NCBI RefSeq assembly: GCF_014066305.1
Contig: NW_023501084.1
Location: 186,001 to 250,000, forward strand
DNA length: 64,000 bases
From: Letharia columbiana
Taxonomy: Eukaryota; Ascomycota; Lecanoromycetes; Lecanorales; Parmeliaceae
Direction of reading: 5' to 3'
Positions 23,879 through 33,435 of this stretch are shown here, in pieces. The notes under the pieces were generated by a model that had not been told where the DNA came from, made no database searches, and saw nothing but the letters and a program-made list of their open reading frames with translations. Position 1 is the stretch's first letter. Each line of letters opens with the position of its first letter. The position numbers were made by a program, and so were the translations under genes.

Positions 23879-25721
23879 CTATCCATGCTTAAAGGTCTGC
23901 TTCTCCTCGTAGGCGTCTTCGTGGTGGGTAAGGGCATTGACATCCAAGCTCATGTTCCTGGAAACGCTGCCTTGTCGTCCAGACTTGGAAAGGCCAGTCT
24001 CAGGGTCAATGACTGACTGGCCACGTTGGGCAGCTTGGACGAGCTCGGGGTTTTGCTCCTTGAGGATAGCGAAGTTCTTTTCAGCTTCCCAATTCCAGAT
24101 GCTATCAGAGGCAAAGAGAAGATTCATCTCCTCAAGAGTGCGCTGGTTGGACTCGGGATACAAGCAGTAGACCATGGGCAGCGTGATGATGTTGGCAACA
24201 CCGAAGATGTAGTAAGTCTTTTGCTCGAGGGCCTTGAATATGACGGGCAGCAGAAGTGTGAGCCAGCCATTACCAATAGACCAGCCAACGACACCCCAGG
24301 CGTTACCCTTGGCACGGACCTCCAACGGGAAGATCTCAGCTGGGTAGAGCCATGGGACAGTGAGCCAGGTGGCGCCGAAAGTAGCCGTAAAGAGGAAGAT
24401 CATAGCAACGGCACCGGAGCTGTAGCCTCTAGCGAGAGCAGAGCCAGCTGGGTGTTGAAGGCCAGCAGTCGACAAACCGCCAGCGAGGAACATAGAGATA
24501 CCTTGGACGACTGAGCCCCAGTACAAGGTCCAGCGACGACCAATTCTATCGAGGGTGAAGACACAAATGAGGGTAGCGAACTAGAGATGATCAGTATCCC
24601 GAGCAAACATCACACGCAAGGGGAAGTTTCGCAAGGGGAAGCTTACCATGTATGTGATGGTGTTCAATCCCGAAATCCATTGCACCTGTGCATTGGCAAT
24701 ACCAGCGGTACGGAAAATGGTGGGAGCGAAAATAGTCACACCGGCAATACCGATCCACTCTTGCATGATTTGGAGCCAGATGACCAATTGAACACGGCGA
24801 CCAGTATGAAGCTTGCCGGAGCCGATACCGAAAAGCATGGAAATGTAAGATTGGGCCTTGGCGGTCTTGCGTTCGAGCTCGGCAATGTTGCGGATATCCT
24901 GGAATTCGGCCTCTGCCTTGCCCGCATCTTCACCCGTCTCACCACGGAGTCTTCCGAGAATATAACGGGCCTCTTCCTCTCGACCGACTTTGACGAGCCA
25001 ACGAGGTGACTCGGGGAAGAGCCAGCAGATGGCGAAGAGGAGAAGCAATGGGGCGATCTGGAAAGCGATTGGGAATCTCCAAGTGAATTGTCCAGTTCCA
25101 CCTTTGTAGAAGTTGGCGCCACTGAAAGAGAGTTAACAACCAGTTCAGACATTGCATGAGTTTGCAATACACTCACTATTCGATCCAGTAAGCAACGACG
25201 ACACCAAAGATGTTCAGCGTGAATTCGATGGCGACGAATTGTCCACGCGATTTGTGTTCGGCAGTCTCGGTGGCCCAAACCGGAACAATGGCGTTGAGCA
25301 TTCCTGTACCCCATCCATTGACGAGACGGGCACAGATCATCCAAGTGTGGTTCTGAGCCGATGTTTGAAGAGTAGCACCGAGGACGGCCCAACCAGCTCC
25401 GAGTCCGATTGTCTTGATACGGCCATAACGGTCACCAAACCAACCACCAATGAGACAGCCGATGAGAGTACCGAGATAGTAGATGGAAACAATGCCACCT
25501 TGGAGAAGGGTGTTGTCGATGACTGGGGCACCTGTTTTGGGATCCTGGTGACCGAATTTCATGGTAGTGTCATAGTAGTCAACCGCACCGTTGACACCAC
25601 CCATCATACCCTGATCATATCCGAAGAAGAAGATGGAAAGACCAGCAATACAATTGATCGCGATGAGAAGGCTACGCTTCTCAAGTTTGTGAACCACATT
25701 GGACCTGGGAATAATATCCAT
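23879..25721 (-). CDS. MFS sugar porter
   Basis: Twelve-helix proton-linked sugar transporter of the plasma membrane (MFS sugar porter family). Exons 25721-25177, 25121-24647 and 24580-23879; introns 55 and 66 nt; 573 residues. Signatures in order: FFFGYDQGMMGGVNG in helix 1, GGWFGDRYGRIKTIG after helix 2, the R-x-x-x-G-x-G type loop ARLVNGWGTGM, PESPRWLVK at the end of helix 6, QIMQEWIGIAGVTIF in helix 7, DRIGRRWTLYWGS, FGATWLTVPWLYPAEIFPLEVRAKG in the C-half, and PESNQRTLEEMNLLF, where the usual PETKGRTLEE is altered. The C-terminal tail is long, charged and cytosolic. Substrate cannot be told from sequence; hexose, disaccharide or quinate-type relatives are all possible. A CT-rich repeat lies just upstream of the start codon in the presumed 5' UTR. 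Confidence 0.93.
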
Positions 25722-25848
25722 GGCGACGACTATCCGGAGTGCGTCGAGGTGTCAGATGCTTTGTGGACCAATGAACAGACTGGTACCCTGCTTGGCTTTG
25801 GAGAAGCAGAGTCGGAGTAAAGTCTGGAAGGGGGAGGTGTAGGAGAGG

Positions 25849-25872
25849 GAGAGAGAGAGAGAGAGAGAGAGA
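25849..25872. repeat. (GA)n microsatellite in the 5' flank of the sugar porter
   Basis: About 12 GA units, read as (TC)n on the coding strand, roughly 130-150 bp upstream of the sugar porter start codon. CT-rich stretches of this kind are common near fungal transcription starts. Confidence 0.85.
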
Positions 25873-28800
25873 AGAGCGGTTTGAACTACGAATGTTGTGG
25901 GGAATGGGAGAGGCTTCTTATATCAATTCGACGCACGCGAGGACTCTCTTGCCTGAATACCCACATTGGGGTAATGTGGAGACCCATGGGGCAAAGACGA
26001 AACACGCCTGGTAGGAGATATGTGGACGGCAAGCAGGGATCAATCTACCATGTCCATTGGAACCGCGAGAAGGTGTGAGTGCATGACTGGTATCTGCCGG
26101 CGCGCTACTTGAACTCTGGTCGAATGCGCGAGTCGCAAGGCGTGCATACCAGTCCAGTGCATCCTTTGCAGCGCCTGGTCGCGTCCATCGGGCCTCGCAT
26201 TATTTTACGAGATGCACATGATCAGCAAGTCTCGTCAAGTTTAAGGGTAAGCTTGGAGTTCATGCTAGGTACCTAGCCAGGCGTTGAGGGTGCAACTTTA
26301 ACCGTGGATCGGTAGCATACCCGAAGGGTAGAAGCGCAGACATCTGACTTGAGCTGATATAGCCGCTTCAACATGAGTGAGCTCAGTAGCTTGGCCTAGC
26401 CGCCTGCCTCCAGCCATCGCGCACCTTGGAGCAATCAACATCCCGGCTCACCTCGATCCTCAGCTTACCCCACTGCATTGCCTCGATCGGGAAATGCTCC
26501 AGAAGTACGCTAGAAGTACTTTATTGCACTGGTCGCAACGCTAGAATTCCTTCTCTGCGCCTCACCTCCAATCAACCACTACCTCCATTGTCAGCGCTGT
26601 AGCGCGACCAATTCTTCAAGCAGCAGGCTGCCGAGAAGGCAAGGATGGTGGTGTCGTGCATCAGCTGCATCGTCGAATTCTTCCAGACTAAAGTACCTAG
26701 CTCTATTGAGAGGGCCTCTTGGTGTGGAAGAATAGGTCATGGAGAACAAAACGAGGAGCTCTGGAAGAAAAGCGGTGCTATCAATGTCCATGCCATGCCC
26801 TACCTCAGAGGTTCGCAAAAGCGAGTGCCCACGGAAGGCCTGGCGTCGAGGAAGAAAGGATGCCATAGGAATCGAAAGCCGATAACAGGGCGATTATCGA
26901 AACGTTGTCAGCGCATTAACGCGCGCCAGTAGTGGGACTGAGAGTGGGAGATGGCAGATTGGTCAAGTTTAGCCTTCACCCCTTTGGCTGCAACCGATGC
27001 AGCCATGCAGCCTCCCAGCCTCGTTCCGACTCCCACACCATCTTACCCCCACGCGCAAGCTGCAGGTAGGTCGGGCTAACCTTCCTGCACTACCTACCTA
27101 CCGTACCATAATCTCGACCAAGCAATTCACCACATCACTTTTCGTCCCATCCTCCATCGCTCCATCGTAGCAGATGCTTGGTCACCGACAGCCCTGTCTG
27201 CTGCGCTTGCTCAAAATGATTGTGAACAGATGCATGCCAAGATTCAATGTATGCGTGTTCAGTCTCATTGGCTTCTCTGGTGCCATCAACCGAGTGTCTG
27301 GATCTCGGAATTTTGATCTCTCCCTGCCGATCTTCTGACAAGCAGAATGGAGGTTTGGGGGGTTGGACGTTGGATCGCATATACTTCTTTTACTTTTACG
27401 CTTACGCCTCCCACACTCCCATGGCCCCTTCGGCCCAAAGGAGAGTGCGCAGTCCCAAAAGCAAAAGCTTGGTTCACAGCTCGGAAAGATGCGATCACAG
27501 ATACTCTCCGGCACTCCATGCGGTTTCTCATGTTCCAGATTTGTCATGCTTCTTTTCACGGCTTCGATAGGTAGCTGGAACTGGGGTATCGAGTTTCATT
27601 AATGCTACATGCGGTCCACCCCACTTTCAATCACTTCATTCGGCCATCTGCCTAGCATCTACAGAATCCTCAACGTGATCATGCTTGTGACATACCAACG
27701 TTTCATGTAACGAGTTTCCAGGATCTGAACGCAGAGCTATGGCGCGATAGGGATGCCTCTCCGGGACCCAAGCGATCTTCTGCGATTGTAATGATTCCAC
27801 ACAATCAGCACACCAAGCGTGAGGTCGATGCTCTGTCACCGAAAGCTCTCCAGTCGCCTTACAGCTCTTCTACGGGCGTCAACGAAAATCTATCTCTAGA
27901 TCTCTCGGGTCAAACTGAAAATGGGAGTCTCGAAGGATCTACTGCAATAATGATTCGGACGCCTGATGCAGGCCACTGAATGTCTGCATCGCTTTTTTCA
28001 TCTGAGGTTCCGAATTCTCCGTCGTCGCTGCATCCTTCCCAAAATGTCAGAGGAAGAGAATCGTAAAATCGACTAGCAAGCTAGCCCATGATGCAGGTCA
28101 AGTCCTAGGCGCTACTCCACAATTCCAGCATGAGTTCCAACAAGAAGACCCCCACATTTTAATCCCTCATTGGGTGCTTAAGAGCATCCTTTTAGCCACC
28201 ACCTGCTTGCTGACACCGGAGAAGCAGACGAATGCAGAGGCGAAGTGGTCTAGAATGTGCTTCTCCGATCATGACCGTTACTCTCGATGTGGTTTCCTGC
28301 ATTTCTGGCCACCGGCTTGCATGGGTACACGTTTCTTTTCCAGCAACGTTTACGGAGTAAAGATCCAATCTTACGCACCAACCAGTTCCCTATTTATCTA
28401 GAAGAATCGCTCTTGTTCTCGAAAATCCCTCAAAGCCAAGCCAAGCCATTCGCTGGTAGTGTCTGGCATACGGAGCCGTCCTCGGGTGAATGTTGCTAGG
28501 CTGTCTGCTCGCATCGTTGCATTTCCTCGAGCGCCCAGCCCCTCACCTGCAGGTCGAATCGATGTTGCCTTGATCGTCTTCCCATCTAAGCATCCTATCT
28601 GCCATGACAATATTGCGCCCAACCTTGTCCGTGGTGTTCGCTGCCTCGAACGAACCAGGGGAATAAATTTCAGAATCCTCCAGTTTCTTACTGAATAATG
28701 GCCTTAGGGTCATCGCTGCCATTGCAAAGTTCGGCTGGCAACATGGTCTTTCCTCTGCCACCGGAGACCACCATGAGCACACCACTGGATGACAGCTTGA

Positions 28801-29455
28801 GACGCCTGATTCTTTGATGGTGTTCAAAGCAGCATCACCGTGTCTCGGTACGATGTAAATTGTCGCTAGCCATTCCTACTCAATTTTAGGACTCAAACAT
28901 CCCGCTTCTCCAGACACAAACCATGTCAAGGAACCATACAAAGGAACACGACATGCCTACAAGTCTACACCACCTACACAGAATGCTTATCGACAAAAGA
29001 CCACATTGTGCTCACACGCTCTCGCAGTCTAAGTCTGACTTCACTACAGTTGCCCCATACCAGCATTTTTCAGAACACTACAGTCATCAAAATTCCACAC
29101 GGGCAACGAACGCATCGCTACGTCTCCCGATCGAGTCCGCGACACTAGGAACTTTGCCGTCCTGACCTCGCAATCCGAACATTGACCCAAAACCCCATCT
29201 CCAATCCCCACGATCGGCAACGGATCCGGTGCAAGGCCACGGTAGCAGGCATTCTTGGACCTCTGTCTTCCTTCGCTCTCCGATCGACATGTTTGGAACA
29301 CTCTCTCATGACCGCTCTCGCAGTGGCCTTTTTTATTTATTTATCTATCTGTCTGGACAAGAGGATCCGCATCGTGGGCATGGCCGCGATGGACAGATTC
29401 GGCTGGGCACAGATGAAGCAGCTTGCTGGCTCGGACCTTGGCGTCGGAAGAGGAA

Positions 29456-29472
29456 GATGGATGGATGGATGG
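29456..29472. repeat. (GATG)n tetranucleotide repeat
   Basis: Four GATG units and part of a fifth. A longer run of the complementary CATC motif follows about 190 bp downstream, so the two could pair as an imperfect inverted repeat. Confidence 0.8.
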
Positions 29473-29661
29473 GGTTGAGGGTGGGATGGGAGATTCGTTT
29501 TTCTCTGAATGATCGATCGAGAGATAGGGAGGGTGGGAAAGATGTATGTATGTGGAACTCACGACGACGCTTTTGACGACGAGGGTTTTGGCTCCGTGAT
29601 GATGAATGCGGGGGTCTACAACATACTGAAAGGCTGGCTTTCTTTCTTTTTCTCGTCCATT

Positions 29662-29695
29662 CATCCATCCATCCATCCATCCATCCATCCATCCA
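29662..29695. repeat. (ATCC)n tetranucleotide repeat
   Basis: About eight ATCC units, complementary to the GATG run upstream at 29456. Confidence 0.85.
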
Positions 29696-29776
29696 CCCGT
29701 CTCCTTCCTCTTCCAAACCTCCCACCAATCCAACACCACCATTCCATATCGGCGCAACTCGAGCAGGAGGGTCAAT

Positions 29777-29984
29777 GCCTCTCTTCTTCCTCTTCTCTCT
29801 CTTCTCTTCCTCTTTTTTCTCTCTCTTTCTTCTCTCCCTTCTCTCCTCTCCTCTCCTCTCCCTTCCTTCTCTTCCTTCTCTTCTTTCTTCTCTTCTCTCT
29901 TCTCCTCTCCCTCTCCCTCTTCTCTTCTCTTCTCTTCTCTCTTCTCTCTTCTCTCCTCTCCTCTCCTCTCCTCCCTCTCTCCTC
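29777..29984. repeat. Polypyrimidine tract of about 200 bp
   Basis: Plus strand is almost pure C/T (CTTCT, CTCTC and similar words). The long ORFs across it on both strands (Ser/Leu/Phe or Arg/Glu-rich) are composition artefacts. Such tracts can form triplex (H-DNA) structure. Confidence 0.9.
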
Positions 29985-30333
29985 AATATTCGGACTCCGC
30001 ACCCGCTGCGCTTCGAGGCCTACGTTGCATTAGCAGGTGGCTTCGGCGAATCTCGTCCTCTGGTGTGATTCGTTGGGAGGTTTTTGGGTAAGGGGGAGGG
30101 GCCGGGGGGGTTTCTTCTTTTTCTACAGTTTCTGGATTGTGGGAATGCGGTTGCTGCGTGGCGTGTTGAGCTCTATGATGGGGGGATTGTCAGGGTGGAA
30201 AAACCAAGTGTTTGTGTGCTTAGATTGGTTTAGGTCAAGGTCTTCATATATGGACGTTCGTGGTACAAAACAGGATGCATCATGCTCCACGATTTCTTTT
30301 GCCCGCGCGTCCCAAGTCTCTTCACAGATGCTC

Positions 30334-31497
30334 TCAAACGTCTTCGTATCCACCCTTGCCTTTCTCACCGACGGCGTCGTACTTTGTTGAAGACCCTACC
30401 CGCACAGTCCCATCGCCTTCGTCTTCATCCTCATCACCGGTCCTTTCCCCATCCCCGAACAATTTGAAGAAGACTCCGTCATAGCTCGTCCACATCCCCT
30501 GGAATATCGCGCCTGTCACTGCCACCAACCATGCTGGCGCCTTCCCGTTCTCGTCAGAAAAAGTACTGTTCAACCCGAACACAGCCTTGATCAGTGGTAG
30601 CCATATCATGCTGAAGATCCAGCCTCCAAGCATTTGCTTTTGCGTCGTCATTCTATACGGCCGTAGCTGGTGTAGATAGTCTTTGTATTCCCCAGGCAGA
30701 GCATGCTCGTCCGCACCATCGGTGATCAGCTTCAGGTATCGCACTGATGCTTGCGCATAATCTGGATCTGGACGTGAGAAGCGTCCGCCTTTTTCCGGTG
30801 GTTCGCCTGGAGGTAGGATGGGAGAGTAGAGCGTGTGCGCTTTGAAAGCATGGGAGGCTGGAAACTCGGGCACTATGTCTTCGTTATGAGGGAGCTCGTA
30901 GCAGTCGACAAGGACGTCTTGGTACGAAGCACCTCCACCTTCGGTAGCTATTATGTGGGCATAATCCTCTTTTGTTACTTCGTAAACGACGCCAACAAGA
31001 CCCTTCTTCCAGCGATTCTTGTGGTATCTTGGCGTTTTCTTTGGGATAAGGTGGGACTTCTCTGAGGTAGAGGTAGGAGGGGAGACATGGCGATATTTGG
31101 TGTTTGCAAAGCAGGGTTCAACGTAGGGCAGGCCAGCGAGGTCGAAGGTCATGACTAGTTCTGGTACCACAACGTTGCTTTGGGATAAGGGCCGTATTCC
31201 ACGGTTTCCTTGGAAGGTCTGCGCGCAGAGGTTCGAGCCATATGCGAGGTAGAGGACTGTATTTGGATGATCTGGGCCAGCTCCGAGTTCTTGTGGTGTA
31301 CCACTGTCTAAGCGGAATGGCTGCTCTCGTAGTGATTGGGCCTTACGCTGCCCTGAAGGGCAGGGAAGGGGGGCGTTCCAGCGTCTGCGGGTGCAAGAGT
31401 CGTTAGAAGCTGCGCTGACCTTCCTGATCTTCTTGTAGATAATGGCCGCTTGCTCGCCTGCAGAGGCGCCAATCCGAGGCTCTGTTGACGTGATCAT
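30334..31497 (-). CDS. Gamma-glutamylcyclotransferase-fold protein with C-terminal extension
   Basis: Single exon, 387 residues. After about 80 disordered residues a GGCT-like fold begins with VLYLAYGSNL (the glycine-rich substrate loop) and contains KGLVGVVYEVTKEDYAHI followed by ATEGGGASYQDV, where the Glu is at the position of the catalytic acid of gamma-glutamyl cyclotransferases. These enzymes release 5-oxoproline from gamma-glutamyl amino acids or peptides; the actual substrate is not known here. Beyond the fold, residues about 300-360 hold two hydrophobic segments (GGWIFSMIWLPLIKAVFG and WLVAVTGAIFQGMW) that suggest a membrane contact, then an acidic tail. Transcribed away from the PPTase gene across a 328-bp shared promoter region. 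Confidence 0.82.
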   Translation of the reverse strand: MITSTEPRIGASAGEQAAIIYKKIRKVSAASNDSCTRRRWNAPLPCPSGQRKAQSLREQPFRLDSGTPQELGAGPDHPNTVLYLAYGSNLCAQTFQGNRGIRPLSQSNVVVPELVMTFDLAGLPYVEPCFANTKYRHVSPPTSTSEKSHLIPKKTPRYHKNRWKKGLVGVVYEVTKEDYAHIIATEGGGASYQDVLVDCYELPHNEDIVPEFPASHAFKAHTLYSPILPPGEPPEKGGRFSRPDPDYAQASVRYLKLITDGADEHALPGEYKDYLHQLRPYRMTTQKQMLGGWIFSMIWLPLIKAVFGLNSTFSDENGKAPAWLVAVTGAIFQGMWTSYDGVFFKLFGDGERTGDEDEDEGDGTVRVGSSTKYDAVGEKGKGGYEDV

Positions 31498-31825
31498 GGT
31501 TAATGTTTGATCATATCAGACTATTGACTTGAGCAATCTGCTAAATATACGATTAGCAAACCCGTACATAGAGAAATCACAGTGAGGAAGACGAACCATT
31601 TGTCTAATAAAGGTCACCTCTTCACCGGTTGTTTGTTGATTACTGTATCAGTCTCGACAATGCCAAGCCGGAACAAATTCGAGCCGAGCCAAGCCAGCTT
31701 GATGTTTCCTAGAAGCCTCAAAGGAAGCCTCTAAGTATGAGGTCTCCAGTAACTTGATCGCCCTTCGAGGATCTTCCATGCTACCGACAGGCACTCAGTG
31801 ATGAGATGCTATTTGTGTGATTATT
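31498..31825. promoter_or_regulatory. Shared divergent promoter region
   Basis: The 328 bp between the start codons of the GGCT-fold gene (minus) and the PPTase gene (plus) must contain both promoters. No specific operator was recognised. Confidence 0.45.
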
Positions 31826-32746
31826 ATGGAGGAGACAAAAGTCTTTCGCTGGCTCCTTGACGTCGAGCCGCTGTGGCCTGCCCCTGTTGGAGGAAGCCAA
31901 AGCGCTCAATCTACAGCGCACTGGGCGACTGGCACGGCGGCCCAACATGCTCTGGGCCTTCTCGCAGACGGCGAACGCGCCAGAGCTCTTCGCTTTTATC
32001 GACCGAGTGATGCGAAGCTCTCTCTCGGGTCCAACCTTCTCAAACATCGGGCAATAGCAAATACCTGTCGAGTCCCTTGGTCTGAGGCTGTTGTCAGCGA
32101 AGGTGCGAACAAGAAGCCATGCTATAAGCCTCTCGTCCCGAGCTCCAAGAGCCTAGAGTTCAATGTCTCCCACCATGGCTCTCTGGTCGCGTTAGTAGGA
32201 TGCCCTGGAGAATCGGTAAAACTAGGGGTGGATATTGTAAAGATGAATTGGGAGAAAGATTACACTACGGTAATGAAAGATGGCTTCGAAGCTTGGGCTA
32301 ATGTTTACGAAATGGTGTTTTCAGCTCGTGAGATCAAGGACATTGCAGGGTTCGTACCGCCAATACGAGGCAATCAGCAGGACGAGATCAGAGCCAAGCT
32401 ACGGCACTTCTACGCACACTGGTGTCTGAAGGAAGCCTACGTCAAGATGACAGGCGAAGCACTGCTAGCATCTTGGCTCAAGGATCTGGAGTTCCGCAAT
32501 GTCCAGGTGCCATTGCCTGCCAGCCAGATGCATGCAAGTGCGCAGATTGGAGGTGATTGGGGTCAGACTTGTGGTGGTGTTGAGATTTGGTTCTATGGGA
32601 AGAGGGTGACGGATGTCCAGCTGGAGATCCAGGCTTTTCGGGAAGAGTACATGATTGCAACCTCGTCTTCAAGCGTGGAAATGGCATTATCTGTGTTCAA
32701 GGAGCTCGATGTTGAGCGGGATGTCTATCCCTTGCAAGAAGGGTAA
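31826..32746 (+). CDS. 4'-phosphopantetheinyl transferase, Sfp type
   Basis: Transfers the phosphopantetheine arm of CoA to carrier proteins of polyketide synthases, non-ribosomal peptide synthetases and alpha-aminoadipate reductase; in filamentous ascomycetes usually one cytosolic enzyme (NpgA type) serves these. Intronless, 306 residues from ATG at 31826 (upstream GTG in frame is not a plausible start). Family signatures: SLGSNLLKHRAIA in the N-half, FNVSHHGSLVALVG, the Mg2+-binding GVDIVK, FSAREIKDI, and the hallmark WCLKEAYVKMTGEALL (W-x-x-K-E-A-x-x-K). Length and motif spacing match the Sfp/NpgA class rather than the short AcpS class. Confidence 0.93.
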   Translation: MEETKVFRWLLDVEPLWPAPVGGSQSAQSTAHWATGTAAQHALGLLADGERARALRFYRPSDAKLSLGSNLLKHRAIANTCRVPWSEAVVSEGANKKPCYKPLVPSSKSLEFNVSHHGSLVALVGCPGESVKLGVDIVKMNWEKDYTTVMKDGFEAWANVYEMVFSAREIKDIAGFVPPIRGNQQDEIRAKLRHFYAHWCLKEAYVKMTGEALLASWLKDLEFRNVQVPLPASQMHASAQIGGDWGQTCGGVEIWFYGKRVTDVQLEIQAFREEYMIATSSSSVEMALSVFKELDVERDVYPLQEG

Positions 32747-33435
32747 CAACGGAGCTGTACCCCCCCTCGACTACCTCTATGGACGACGATGATCACGCTT
32801 AAATCCGCCCGAGGTAGCTAGGAAGGTGCTGCGAGACATAGGAGCTAGCCCTTGCCAGAGAAGTATTGATGTGCCCGTAGCCTGAGATGTCGAGGATCCC
32901 CATAGTCGCTGACTCCCAAAATCGATGACTGCAACCATAGATGAAGCCTGTCCTTGTCTGAGCACCAAATTGATGCGATTGACTTGTGAGACCGTGAAAG
33001 CTCACAATGGAAAGCGTGACAATCAATCTCATCATCTCCTTCCCTCCTTCCAGCCTCCTTCCGGACCTGGCTTAACGACTGATATTAGCACTGTAAGGTC
33101 TGAGGATTTGAGATGGGCTTTGAAGTTTGAACCCTTCCTTTTGGCTCCGTACCCAATGCTGGAAATTGAAGCGAAGATGTAGAAATATCAGGGCAATCTT
33201 AATTTCTCAATCCTGGGACGGTACTCTTTTCCAAATTGTCCCATTCTCCAAAACCACCGTTCTGCCATTTCTCTACCTCAGACATTGGGGATTCGTGATT
33301 CTTCTGTCGAGCCTGGCGTGCGCAGCATTACATTCATTTCATCTCATGCACATTGGCCAACTGCAGCCTCTGTCCCTTCATCTACCGTTGAACTGAATCA
33401 TCACGAGCCATCTCAACCATCAATCCGTCACAGCC
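32747..33435. other. Intergenic, nothing recognised
   Basis: About 690 bp between the PPTase stop and the next start codon; only short ORFs without recognisable features. Confidence 0.5.

Larger units (their letters stand above)
25722..30333. other. 4.6 kb without a supported gene
   Basis: Many overlapping ORFs of 60-125 codons, none with a recognisable domain and none that joins well to another by splicing. The first few hundred bases are the promoter of the sugar porter. Short tandem repeats and a long polypyrimidine tract fill the part from 29.4 to 30.0 kb (listed separately). A lineage-specific gene or non-coding RNA could be hidden here, but I see no evidence for one. Confidence 0.45.

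Noticed and set aside
26645..26932. 95-codon Cys-containing plus-strand ORF
   Set aside because: Opposed by an equally long antisense ORF; no recognisable domain or conserved spacing.
29345..30068. Overlapping ORFs rich in Arg/Glu or Ser/Leu
   Set aside because: Produced by the polypyrimidine tract; no coding features.
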